From an uncultured Eubacteriales bacterium (lineage in GTDB: Bacteria > Bacillota > Clostridia > Oscillospirales > Oscillospiraceae), in assembly GCA_900549405.1 (NCBI GenBank), contig URNZ01000004.1, positions 1 through 64,000 on the forward strand: a DNA stretch of 64,000 nt, written 5' to 3'. Made by a program: the position numbers and the translations under genes. Positions 8,404 to 16,792 of the stretch are shown here, in pieces; within the stretch, counting starts at the first letter, position 1; each line of letters opens with the position of its first letter. The notes under the pieces are model-generated. The model was not told where the DNA came from and made no database searches. It saw only the letters and a program-made list of their open reading frames with translations.

Positions 8404-10668
8404 TCAGGTCAGGTGCCAGATGTCCTCGTTATACTGGCGGATGGTGCGGTCAGAGGAGAAGTAGCCGGACTTGGCGATGTTCACCAGCATCTTCTTCCCC
8501 CAGGCCAGGCGGTCCCCATAGTCGCCGATGGCCCGGGCCTTGGCCTGGATATAGTCCTCCACATCCAGCAGAGCCATGAACCAGTCCTTGCTCTTCATAT
8601 CGTGCCACAGGGTAGACAGACTGGCCGGGTCGCCAATGGCCAGCAGCTCCGGCGAGACCAAAAAGTCCACCAGCCGCTCCACCTGGGGCCGGTGATAGCA
8701 GGCCCGGGGGTCATAGGCCTTGTCCCGATACAGGGCGATGACCTGGTCGCTGGAGGCCCCGAAGGTATAGATGTTCCCCTTGCCGACAAGTCCGGCGATC
8801 TCCACGTTGGCCCCGTCCATGGTGCCCAGGGTCACGGCCCCGTTGGCCATGAACTTCATATTCCCCGTGCCGCTGGCCTCCTTAGACGCCAGAGAGATCT
8901 GCTCGGAGATGTCGCAGGCGGGGATCAGGGCCTCGGCCCAGGTGACGTTATAGTTTTCGATCATCGCCACCCGCAGCCAGGGGCGGACCTGGGGGTCCTG
9001 CTCGATGAGTTTTTGCAGGCACAATATCAGGTGGATGATGTGCTTGGCCATCACATAGGCGGGGGCAGCCTTGCCGCCGAAGAGCACCGTCACCGGGCGC
9101 TGGGGCAGGCGGCCCGCCTTGATCTCCAGATACTGATGGATCACGGCCAGGGCGTTCATCTGCTGGCGCTTATACTCGTGGAAGCGCTTGATCTGCACGT
9201 CGAACACCGAGGAGGGGTCCAGATCCAGCCCCTGCTCCGACCACAGCAGGCGGCACAGGCGGTCCTTGTTCTGCTGCTTCACCTCCAGCAGGCGGGCGAG
9301 CACCGCCGGGTCGTCTTTATACTTCAGCAGGCCCTCCAGCTTCTGGGCGTCCCGCCGCCAGTCGGGGCCGACGCAGTCGTCGATAAGGGCCACCAGCGAC
9401 TGGTCGCAGGTCTCCAGCCACCGGCGGAAGGTGACGCCGTTTGTTTTGTTGGAGAACTTTTGGGGATAGATGTCATAGAAGGGTTTCAGCTCCGTGTGCT
9501 CCAATATCTTGGTGTGCAGCCGGGCCACGCCGTTGACGGAGAAGCCATAGTGGATGTCCAGGTGGGCCATGTGGACCCGATCCTGATCGTCGATGATGGC
9601 CACCCTGGGGTCGGGGTGGGCGGCCTTGGCCCGCTCATCCAATTTACGGAGAATAGGCGTGAGCTGGGGAGCCGCGGCGTCCAGATAGGACATGGGCCAG
9701 GTCTCCAGGGCCTCGGCCAGGATGGTGTGGTTGGTATAGGCGCAGGCCGCCGTCACCTGGTCCGCCGCCTGGTCAAAGGTCAGCCCCCGTTCCATCAGCA
9801 GCCGCACCAGCTCCGGGATGACCATAGAGGGGTGGGTGTCGTTGATCTGGATGACCACGTGGTCGGCCAGGGTGTCAGGGGCAAAGCCCCGCTCCTCCAG
9901 CTCCGCCAGGATCAGCTGCGCCCCGGCGGACACCAGGAAATACTGCTGATACACCCGCAGCAGCCGCCCGGCCTGGTCGCTGTCGTCGGGATAGAGGAAG
10001 GAGGTCAGGTTGTGCCCGATATCCCCCTTGTCAAAGTCGATACCCACCCAGGGGGCGTGAGCCGGGTCGGCCAGGTCGAACAGGTGCAGCCTGTTGGCGC
10101 AGCCGCTGCCCGCCCCGGGGATGGCGATGTCATACATGACAGCCGTCACCTGGGTGTCCCCCAACGAGACGGGGAAAGACCGCCCCGTCTGGATGAGCCA
10201 GCCGTCACTCTGGAGCCAGGGGTCCGGCTCCTCCGTCTGCTTGCACCGGGAGAACACCTGGCGGAACAGGCCGAAGTGATAATTTAGGCCCACGCCGTCC
10301 CCGGGCAGCCCCAGGGCGGCAATGGAGTCCAGAAAGCAGGCGGCCAGACGGCCCAGGCCGCCGTTGCCCAGGGACGGCTCCGGCTCCATGGACTCCAGCA
10401 CGCCTAGGTCCCGGCCCATCCCGGCCAGATAGTCCTTCACCGGCTGATACAGCCCCAGGGCCAGCAGCTGGTTGGACAGCAGCTTGCCCAGCAGGAACTC
10501 CGCCGAGAAGTAATAGAGCTTCCGGTCCCCCGTGGGGGCGGGCCGCGCCTGCGCCCGCTGCCGGGCTAAAATCAGCAGGGCCTGATACAGCTGGTGGTCG
10601 TCGCACTGGTCGGGGGCACGGTCAAAGTGCTGCCGGGTCAGGCGGGAAATTTCTTCTTGCAGTTGCAT
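8404..10668 (-). CDS. glgP: Glycogen/maltodextrin phosphorylase (first copy)
   Basis: A 754-residue GT35 phosphorylase that releases glucose-1-phosphate from alpha-1,4-glucan chains. The pyridoxal-phosphate region EASGTGNMKFMANGAVTLGT is intact near residue 590, and the N-terminal substrate region (SLGNGGLGRLAACFLDSIA) is present. It is about 55 residues shorter than the second copy at 35300-37732. The start at 10668 has AAGGAG 9 bases upstream, within the end of malQ; only 6 bases separate the two genes, so they form a translationally linked pair. With malQ it fits maltodextrin breakdown rather than the biosynthetic glg operon. Confidence 0.95.
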   Translation of the reverse strand: MQLQEEISRLTRQHFDRAPDQCDDHQLYQALLILARQRAQARPAPTGDRKLYYFSAEFLLGKLLSNQLLALGLYQPVKDYLAGMGRDLGVLESMEPEPSLGNGGLGRLAACFLDSIAALGLPGDGVGLNYHFGLFRQVFSRCKQTEEPDPWLQSDGWLIQTGRSFPVSLGDTQVTAVMYDIAIPGAGSGCANRLHLFDLADPAHAPWVGIDFDKGDIGHNLTSFLYPDDSDQAGRLLRVYQQYFLVSAGAQLILAELEERGFAPDTLADHVVIQINDTHPSMVIPELVRLLMERGLTFDQAADQVTAACAYTNHTILAEALETWPMSYLDAAAPQLTPILRKLDERAKAAHPDPRVAIIDDQDRVHMAHLDIHYGFSVNGVARLHTKILEHTELKPFYDIYPQKFSNKTNGVTFRRWLETCDQSLVALIDDCVGPDWRRDAQKLEGLLKYKDDPAVLARLLEVKQQNKDRLCRLLWSEQGLDLDPSSVFDVQIKRFHEYKRQQMNALAVIHQYLEIKAGRLPQRPVTVLFGGKAAPAYVMAKHIIHLILCLQKLIEQDPQVRPWLRVAMIENYNVTWAEALIPACDISEQISLASKEASGTGNMKFMANGAVTLGTMDGANVEIAGLVGKGNIYTFGASSDQVIALYRDKAYDPRACYHRPQVERLVDFLVSPELLAIGDPASLSTLWHDMKSKDWFMALLDVEDYIQAKARAIGDYGDRLAWGKKMLVNIAKSGYFSSDRTIRQYNEDIWHLT

Positions 10669-10674
10669 AAGTGG

Positions 10675-12207
10675 TCACTCCTTGTCGCAAACCGTGCCGC
10701 CCTGGGGGCGGGGCAGGCGCTGATAGATGGCGGTCTCCTGATGCAGCCGGCGGGCCAGGCGGGCATTCATGGCCTCCGGCCGCGCCCGCCACTGCCAGTT
10801 GCCCCCCAGGGTAGAGGGGGTGTTCATCCTGGCGGAGCTGCCCAGGCCCAGCAGATCCTGCATCTGCACCACCGTCAGACAGGCGGGGCTGGCCCAAAGA
10901 GCCCGCAGCACCCCCCAGTGCAGCCCCTCGTGGCCGGACAGGCGGAGATAGTGCCGGGCGAACTTCTCCTGCTCCGGGGTCAGGCTGTCCAGCCAGCCCA
11001 GGATCGTGTCGTTGTCGTGGGTGCCGGGATAGGCCACGCTGTGGACGGGGTAGTTGTGGGGCAGATATTCGCTGTCCTCCTCCGGGTCGCCAAAGCCGAA
11101 CTCCAGCACCTTCATGCCGGGAAAGCCCGTGTCCGCCAGCAGCTGATATACCGCCGGGGTGAGAAAGCCCAGGTCCTCGGCGATGATGCGCCGGGGGCCA
11201 AGGCTCCGGCGGAGGGTCTTGAAGAAGTCCATCCCCGGCCCGGGCAGCCACCGGCCATTCCGGGCGGTCTCCTCCCCATAGGGGATGGCGTAATAGGATT
11301 CAAAGCCCCGGAAGTGGTCCAGCCGCAGCACGTCGTAAATTTCAAACTGAAAGGCCACCCGGTCCAGCCACCAGGCATAGCCGTCCTCCTTCATCCGCTC
11401 CCACCGGAACAGGGGGTTGCCCCACAGCTGGCCGTCGGCGGAATAGTCATCCGGGGGCACCCCGGCCACCAGAGTGGGATAGCCGTTTTCATCCAGCTGG
11501 AACTGGTCCGGGGCGGCCCACACGTCGGCGCTGTCCCCGGCGACATAGATGGGCAGGTCGCCCACGATAGAGATGCCCTTCTCGTTTACATAGGTCTTGA
11601 ACTTGTGCCACTGGCGGAAGAAGAGATACTGCACCCCCTGCCAGAAGCGGATCTCCCCCTTCAGCTCTCTTTTCGCCCGCTCCAGGGCCTGGGGGCGGCG
11701 GAGGCGGACGTCCTCCGGCCACTCCAGCCAGGGGGCGCCGCCGTACTGCTCCTTCAACGCCATGAACAGGGCATAGTCGTCAAGCCACGCCCCGTGGGCC
11801 CGGCAGAACCGGGCAAATCCGGCAGAGCGCCGGGACAGCAGCCGGTCACAGGCCAGGCGCAGCACCGGCAGCCGCAGGCGGTACAGGGCCTGATAGTCCA
11901 CCCGCTCCGGGTCGTCCCCCCAGGGGAGGGAGGCATACTCCTCCCGCTCCAGCAGCCCCTGTTTTTCCAGCTCGTCCAAATCGATGAAATAGGGGTTGCC
12001 CGCCCGGGAGGAGAAGGACTGATAGGGGGAGTCCCCATACCCCGTGGGGCCGATGGGCAGGATCTGCCAATAGCTCTGCCCGGCCTGGGCCAAAAAGTCC
12101 GCAAATTCCCGGGCCTGCCGCCCCAGGGTGCCCACCCCAAAGGGGGAGGGCAGCGAGAAGATGGGCATCAGAACGCCCGCGCTTCGTGCCGCGTTTCGCG
12201 CAGACAT
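10675..12207 (-). CDS. malQ: 4-alpha-glucanotransferase (amylomaltase)
   Basis: A 510-residue GH77 enzyme that moves alpha-1,4-glucan segments between maltodextrins in the cytoplasm. Seen: the N-terminal family signature SLPSPFGVGTLG and YWQILPIGPTGYGDSPYQS, the nucleophile-containing LRLDHFRGFESYYAIPYG, the acid/base region IIAEDLGFLTP and the final HDNDTILGW. Length is normal. The start at 12207 has AAAGGCGG about 9 bases upstream. It is the first gene of a two-gene operon with glgP and has its own promoter at 12272-12300. Confidence 0.96.
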   Translation of the reverse strand: MSARNAARSAGVLMPIFSLPSPFGVGTLGRQAREFADFLAQAGQSYWQILPIGPTGYGDSPYQSFSSRAGNPYFIDLDELEKQGLLEREEYASLPWGDDPERVDYQALYRLRLPVLRLACDRLLSRRSAGFARFCRAHGAWLDDYALFMALKEQYGGAPWLEWPEDVRLRRPQALERAKRELKGEIRFWQGVQYLFFRQWHKFKTYVNEKGISIVGDLPIYVAGDSADVWAAPDQFQLDENGYPTLVAGVPPDDYSADGQLWGNPLFRWERMKEDGYAWWLDRVAFQFEIYDVLRLDHFRGFESYYAIPYGEETARNGRWLPGPGMDFFKTLRRSLGPRRIIAEDLGFLTPAVYQLLADTGFPGMKVLEFGFGDPEEDSEYLPHNYPVHSVAYPGTHDNDTILGWLDSLTPEQEKFARHYLRLSGHEGLHWGVLRALWASPACLTVVQMQDLLGLGSSARMNTPSTLGGNWQWRARPEAMNARLARRLHQETAIYQRLPRPQGGTVCDKE

Positions 12208-12271
12208 GGATATCGCCGCCTTTCCAAGGGGCGCAGAAAGCGCCCCTGACCAGATCTGTTTCTATGGGTTT

Positions 12272-12300
12272 ATCATACCCGCTCCGCCGCCATGATGCAA
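12272..12300 (-). promoter_or_regulatory. Promoter for malQ-glgP
   Basis: On the minus strand TTGCAT (12295-12300), 17-bp spacer, TATGAT (12272-12277), 65 bases upstream of malQ. Confidence 0.6.
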
Positions 12301-12392
12301 GGGCCGAGGGGATTTTATGAACTGTTCCGAAAATCGCCGCCCCCCGGCGGGGGAAAATTGCCCGAAATGCCGGAAAAGTGGACAGATTTTCG

Positions 12393-12421
12393 TTGTCATT
12401 TTCCATCCGGTCCGCTATAAT
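12393..12421 (+). promoter_or_regulatory. Promoter for the cytidylate kinase-like gene
   Basis: TTGTCA (12393-12398), 17-bp spacer, TATAAT (12416-12421), 52 bases before the start codon. Confidence 0.75.
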
Positions 12422-12472
12422 ATATGAAAACCGGGCTGCGCCCGGCAACTGGTATCAGCAGGAGGAAATCGC

Positions 12473-13096
12473 ATGAGCAACTATGTCATCTCTATCAGCC
12501 GGGAATTTGGCAGCGGCGGACGTCTGATCGGAAAGCAGCTGGCGGCCCGCCTGGGCATCCCCTGCTATGACCGGACCCTGATCTTGAAGACGGCGGAGAA
12601 GAGCGGCCTGTCCCCGGACTTTATCGCCCGGGCAGAGGAGCGGGCCCGCAGCCGCTTTCACATGTCCATCGCCCCAATCGGCATCGGGGCCCCCACCATG
12701 TCCAGCCATGGCATCCCCGTCAGCCACCAGGCCTTCTTCGCCCAGTCCGACGTGATACGGGAGCTGGCCGACCAGGGTCCCTGCGTCATCGTGGGCCGGT
12801 GCAGCGACTATGTCCTGGGAGACCGGGAAAACTGCCTGAAGGTGTTCATCCACGCCGACCTGCCCAGCCGGGTGCGCCGGTGCGTGGAGGAGTATCACAT
12901 CCCCCAGGACGACATGGAGCGCCGGGTGGTGCAGATGGACCGGGGCCGGGCCAACTATTATAACTACTACACCGGCCACAACTGGGGGGAGATGCGCCGG
13001 TATGACCTGACCATCAACTCCTCCACCGTGGGGGTGGAGGGGGCTGTGGACCTGATCGCCGACATGGTCCGCCACCGGGAGGCCCAGCATGTCTGA
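12473..13096 (+). CDS. Cytidylate kinase-like family protein
   Basis: A 207-residue P-loop NTPase of the cytidylate kinase-like (Cytidylate_kin2) family. It starts SNYVISISREFGSGGRLIGKQL, in which EFGSGG replaces the usual Walker A of nucleotide kinases. LADQGPCVIVGRCSDYVL is the family's second conserved block. These proteins are distinct from the housekeeping cmk and their true substrate is not established. The start has AGGAGG 8 bases upstream and a near-consensus promoter. The gene overlaps the next one by 8 bases, suggesting a shared transcript. Confidence 0.85.
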   Translation: MSNYVISISREFGSGGRLIGKQLAARLGIPCYDRTLILKTAEKSGLSPDFIARAEERARSRFHMSIAPIGIGAPTMSSHGIPVSHQAFFAQSDVIRELADQGPCVIVGRCSDYVLGDRENCLKVFIHADLPSRVRRCVEEYHIPQDDMERRVVQMDRGRANYYNYYTGHNWGEMRRYDLTINSSTVGVEGAVDLIADMVRHREAQHV

Positions 13097-13763
13097 CCCC
13101 AAACCCCGCATCCAGCTCTCCTGTGAGCAGGGGGCCTTTGCCGCCTATGCCGACGCGGTGACGGCGGCGGGCGGTCTCCCCTGCCCCGGTTACGCCCCGG
13201 AGCCCGACCTGAGCTGCGCCGGCCTGGTGCTGTGCGGCGGCGGAGACCTGGACCCTGACATGTTCGGCTGGCCCCAGGCGGGGGGCGATCCCCCGGACCG
13301 GGTCCGGGACCTGGCAGAGGTGAACCTCTTCCGGGCCTTCTATCTGGCGGGGCGGCCCATCCTGGGCATATGCCGGGGGATGCAGGTCATCGCCGCCGCC
13401 CAGGGCGGCGGACTGATCCAGGACCTGCCGCCGGAACAGTGCGTCTTCCACAAGGGGACCAAGCGGAACGACGCCCGCCACCCGGTGCGCACCATGCCCG
13501 GCTCCCTGCTGGAGCGGCTGTATGGCCCCATTCTCCACACCAACAGCTTTCACCACCAGGCGGTGGCCGACCCCGGCTTTGGCATGACCGTCACCGCCTG
13601 GAGCGAGGGGGGCGTGGCCGAGGCCATGGAGCACCAGCGCCTGCCCATCCTGGGCGTCCAGTTCCACCCCGAGCGCATGTCCTACGCCCGCCGCCGCCCC
13701 GACTGCGACGACGGCGGGGCCATCTGGGAATATTTTTTGAAGCAGTGCAACGAATATAAATAA
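13089..13763 (+). CDS. Class I glutamine amidotransferase-like hydrolase (peptidase C26)
   Basis: A 224-residue protein of the gamma-glutamyl-GABA hydrolase/PuuD-like C26 family. The nucleophile cysteine lies in ILGICRGMQVI (about residue 95) and the catalytic histidine and glutamate in LGVQFHPER near the C-terminus. LVLCGGGDLDP is the usual oxyanion region. It is expected to hydrolyse gamma-glutamyl bonds of small molecules in the cytoplasm; the substrate is not clear from sequence. Its ATG lies inside the end of the upstream gene, so translation is probably coupled. Confidence 0.85.
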   Translation: MSDPKPRIQLSCEQGAFAAYADAVTAAGGLPCPGYAPEPDLSCAGLVLCGGGDLDPDMFGWPQAGGDPPDRVRDLAEVNLFRAFYLAGRPILGICRGMQVIAAAQGGGLIQDLPPEQCVFHKGTKRNDARHPVRTMPGSLLERLYGPILHTNSFHHQAVADPGFGMTVTAWSEGGVAEAMEHQRLPILGVQFHPERMSYARRRPDCDDGGAIWEYFLKQCNEYK

Positions 13764-14125
13764 TCATATGATCGTGATTGCGCCAGACGTCTTGTCATTG
13801 CGAGGAGGGCGAAGCCCGACGTGGCAATCCGTTTCCCTCGTCCATCAGCCTCCCTTGTCAAAGGGAGGTGGCACGGCGAAGCCGTGACGGAAGGATTCCG
13901 ACTACCGGAAAGCTATCCTAAAAACGGAATCCCTCAGTCAGCTTCGCTGACAGCTAGCCCTATCCCTTTTGTCCCTTCGGGACATTTCCCCTTGACAAGG
14001 GGAATCGGCCTTTCACAAGGGGGCCAAGGGACGTGGATCACGGATTCCCACGTCGCTGCGCTCCTCGGAATGACATACCTTGCTCAACCCTGTGATATCA
14101 GCATAACTAGAGAGGTCTTTTCAGC
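13764..14125. repeat. Composite REP-like repeat region
   Basis: A 362-bp gap without a gene, filled with short hairpin-forming repeats. 13799-13832 is unit A, identical to 2251-2284. 13851-13902 has CTCCCTTG...CAAAGGGAG and GGTGGC-CGGCG-AGCCGTGACGGA, shared with 58921-58975 in reverse. 13958-14011 is a 54-bp unit B identical to 59008-59061, with hairpins GTCCC-TTC-GGGAC and CCCCTT-GAC-AAGGGG. 14039-14075 is a reversed variant of unit A with compensating arm changes. Confidence 0.8.
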
Positions 14126-15448
14126 ATGTCCACATCATCCAAGCGTATTCTGGCCGGGGCGTTGGCCCTGGCCCTGTGTTTGTCCCCGGCGGCGCTGGCC
14201 GCCAAATCGGAGGAGCCGCCCCTGGTGGCGGCGGTGGAGGGGCTGTCCCCTCTGCTCTATGAACCTGACCCCGCCGCGGGCTATCGCGCCGCCCTGTCGG
14301 CCCTGACCGAGCTGGGCTATTCCAATGACCAGGCCGAGCAGCTCTGGTCCCGGCTGGGGGAGCGCTCCCTGGGGCTGGACGCCCGGCTGCTGGCCTGTCT
14401 GGCTCTGGATAACAGCCGCCTGGACCGGGAGGCCCGCTATCTCTCCTATGCCCAGGCCCACCCGGAGGCGAGCGCCCAGGAGATCGTCACCCAGGTCAAC
14501 CTGGACCAGGACCTTGCCCCCTATGATGACGCCCGGCCCATCGATGACCCGTCCGACCCCTTGGTGCTGGTGAACAAATACCACGGCCTGCCCGAGACCT
14601 ACGTGCCGGAGCTGGAGAAGCTGGGCGGGCGCTATGGCGTGGGCAGCATGGTCCCCGACGCGGCGGCGGCCTTCCGGGCCATGGCCGACGCGGCCAAGGC
14701 GGACGGCATCAGCCTGCGCAGCGTGTCCGCCTACCGGTCCTATGAGACCCAAACAGGACTATACAATCGTTATGTGTCTATCGACGGCAAGGCCAATGCC
14801 GAGCGCTATTCCGCCCGGCCCGGCTACTCCGAACACCAGACCGGCCTGGCCCTGGACATCAACACCGCCAGCATCAGCGCCCACTTCGAGAACACGGTGG
14901 AATACGCCTGGCTCCAAGAAAACTGCGCCAAATTCGGCTTTATGCTGCGCTATCCCCAGGACAAGGAGTCCATCACCGGCTATCGCTACGAGCCCTGGCA
15001 CTACCGCTATGTGGGACAGGCCATCGCCCAGACCTGCATGGACCAGGGCCTGACCTATGAGGAGTATCTGGCCGCCCAGGTCCAGCCGGGGGAGAACCAG
15101 GCCCCCGCCCTGTTCTGGCAGGGACAGGCCCTGGACCTGGGGGACAAGGTGACCCGGCTGTCTGGCGTGACCTATGTGGACGCCGCCGCTCTGGCCGCCG
15201 CCCTGGGCTGGGCGGGAGAGACGGGCGAGGACGGGGTGCTCCGCCTGTCTGACGGCCGGCATAAGATCGAGCTGCCCGTGGGCCGCCGGGCCCTGCTGGA
15301 CGGGATGACCATCCGCCTGTCCGGCCCCACGGTGGAGCGGGGCGGCGGACGGTGCCTGCCCCTGAGCGACCTGTGCCCCCTGCTGGGGGTGCAGACTGCG
15401 GTGACGGATCGGGGTGTGGAGCTCACCCCCATCCAGGCCGCCCTGTAA
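14126..15448 (+). CDS. VanY-type D-Ala-D-Ala carboxypeptidase with a C-terminal stalk-like domain
   Basis: A 440-residue exported protein. A signal peptide (about 1-25, ALALALCLSPAALA) is followed by a helical region, then a VanY (peptidase M15B) domain at about 145-310. Zinc-ligand motifs are visible: SEHQTGLALDI (His and Asp), and EPWHYRYVG (His and preceding Glu); the substrate-side SAYRSYETQ is also present. The family trims the terminal D-Ala of peptidoglycan stem peptides. Residues about 340-435 resemble a copper amine oxidase N-domain-like stalk. A purine-rich GAGAGG lies about 12 bases before the ATG. It stands alone between the repeat region and the channel gene. Confidence 0.88.
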   Translation: MSTSSKRILAGALALALCLSPAALAAKSEEPPLVAAVEGLSPLLYEPDPAAGYRAALSALTELGYSNDQAEQLWSRLGERSLGLDARLLACLALDNSRLDREARYLSYAQAHPEASAQEIVTQVNLDQDLAPYDDARPIDDPSDPLVLVNKYHGLPETYVPELEKLGGRYGVGSMVPDAAAAFRAMADAAKADGISLRSVSAYRSYETQTGLYNRYVSIDGKANAERYSARPGYSEHQTGLALDINTASISAHFENTVEYAWLQENCAKFGFMLRYPQDKESITGYRYEPWHYRYVGQAIAQTCMDQGLTYEEYLAAQVQPGENQAPALFWQGQALDLGDKVTRLSGVTYVDAAALAAALGWAGETGEDGVLRLSDGRHKIELPVGRRALLDGMTIRLSGPTVERGGGRCLPLSDLCPLLGVQTAVTDRGVELTPIQAAL

Positions 15449-15504
15449 CACCAAAGGCCCCCCAGCCGGATCAGACCGGCGGCGGGGCGTCTGGAGGAGA
15501 GAAA

Positions 15505-16716
15505 ATGGAGTCTGAGTGGGGCTATCGGCGCAAGCGCCTGTTCGAGATCATCGAGATCGGTCTGCCCGGCGACGTGGCCAGCCAGGTGTACGACGCCTTT
15601 AACATCCTGTCCATCGTCATCAATCTGGTGGTCAGCGTCATGTATACCTTCGACGACCTCCACGCCAAGTTCGGCACCTGGCTGGTTACGGTGGAGGCCA
15701 TCACCGTGGCCTTTTTCGCCCTGGACTACTGCCTGCGGCTGTGGACGGCCAAATTCCTGCGGCCCAGCCTGTCGGAACCAAAGGCGGTGCTGCGGTATGT
15801 CTTCTCCTTCAGCGGCCTGGTGGATCTGCTGTCCTTCCTGCCCTATTATCTGCCGGTGTTCTTCCCCAGCGGGGCGGTGGCCTTCCGCATGTTCCGGGTG
15901 GCCCGGGTGTTCCGCCTGTTCCGGGTGAACGCCTATTACGACTCCCTGGGCGTCATCACCGAGGTCATCTCCAGCAAGCGGCAGCAGCTCTTCTCCTCCG
16001 TGTTCATTCTGCTGGTGCTCATGCTGGCCTCCAGCCTGTGCATGTACAGCCTGGAGCACGAGGCCCAGCCCCAGGTCTTCACCAACGCCTTTTCCGGCAT
16101 CTGGTGGTCGGTGTCCACCCTGTTGACCATCGGCTATGGGGACATCTACCCCGTGACCACCATGGGAAAAATATTCAGCATCTTCATTACGTTCCTAGGT
16201 GTAGGCATGGTGGCCATTCCAACGGGTATTATTTCCGCCGGATTTGTGGATCAGTATACCCGCATCAAGCGCATCAGCGAGTACGCCGACGAGGACGAGG
16301 TCCACTTCATCCGGGTGGCCCTCACCGAGCACGACAGCTGGTCGGGCAAGACCATCCAGCAGCTGGGCCTGCCCCACGGCGTGATCGTGGTGGCCATCCA
16401 GCGGGGACATGAAGTGGTGGTCCCCCGGGGCAGCGTAGAGCTGATGGCCGACGACGTGCTGGTCCTGGGGGCCGAGTCGGTGGGCAGCAGCGACCAGCAC
16501 CACATTGAGCTGAAGGAGCTGGAGCTGCGCCAGCACAACCCCTGGAACGGCCAGCGCATCCGGGACCTGGACATCTCTCGCCAGACTCTCATCGTCATCG
16601 TCAAGCGCAAGGGCCGGATGCTCATCCCCAACGGCGATTTGACCCTCCACCAGGGGGACCGGGTCATCCTATACACCCGCACCCGCATGGCCCACGCCAG
16701 CAGCATTTGGCTGTGA
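15505..16716 (+). CDS. Voltage-sensor-type potassium channel with two C-terminal RCK_C (TrkA_C) domains
   Basis: A 403-residue six-helix ion channel. S4 carries regularly spaced arginines (RMFRVARVFRLFRV, about 130-143). The pore has the K+ selectivity filter TIGYGD (about 211-216). After S6, two TrkA_C-like ligand-sensing modules follow in tandem, at about 265-330 and 335-400 (each with a W-N/S-G-K/Q-x-I pattern and a hydrophobic end), without the usual nucleotide-binding RCK_N domain. The ATG at 15505 has GGAGGAG at 15493-15499; the open frame upstream overlaps the vanY gene and is rejected. The likely role is K+ homeostasis or membrane potential control. Confidence 0.88.
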   Translation: MESEWGYRRKRLFEIIEIGLPGDVASQVYDAFNILSIVINLVVSVMYTFDDLHAKFGTWLVTVEAITVAFFALDYCLRLWTAKFLRPSLSEPKAVLRYVFSFSGLVDLLSFLPYYLPVFFPSGAVAFRMFRVARVFRLFRVNAYYDSLGVITEVISSKRQQLFSSVFILLVLMLASSLCMYSLEHEAQPQVFTNAFSGIWWSVSTLLTIGYGDIYPVTTMGKIFSIFITFLGVGMVAIPTGIISAGFVDQYTRIKRISEYADEDEVHFIRVALTEHDSWSGKTIQQLGLPHGVIVVAIQRGHEVVVPRGSVELMADDVLVLGAESVGSSDQHHIELKELELRQHNPWNGQRIRDLDISRQTLIVIVKRKGRMLIPNGDLTLHQGDRVILYTRTRMAHASSIWL

Positions 16717-16792
16717 CCGGGCGCGTAGGGGCCGCTGTCCCCAGCGGCCCGCCGAAACGGCCCATAAATACTGCATTCAGGAGGGACCACAC

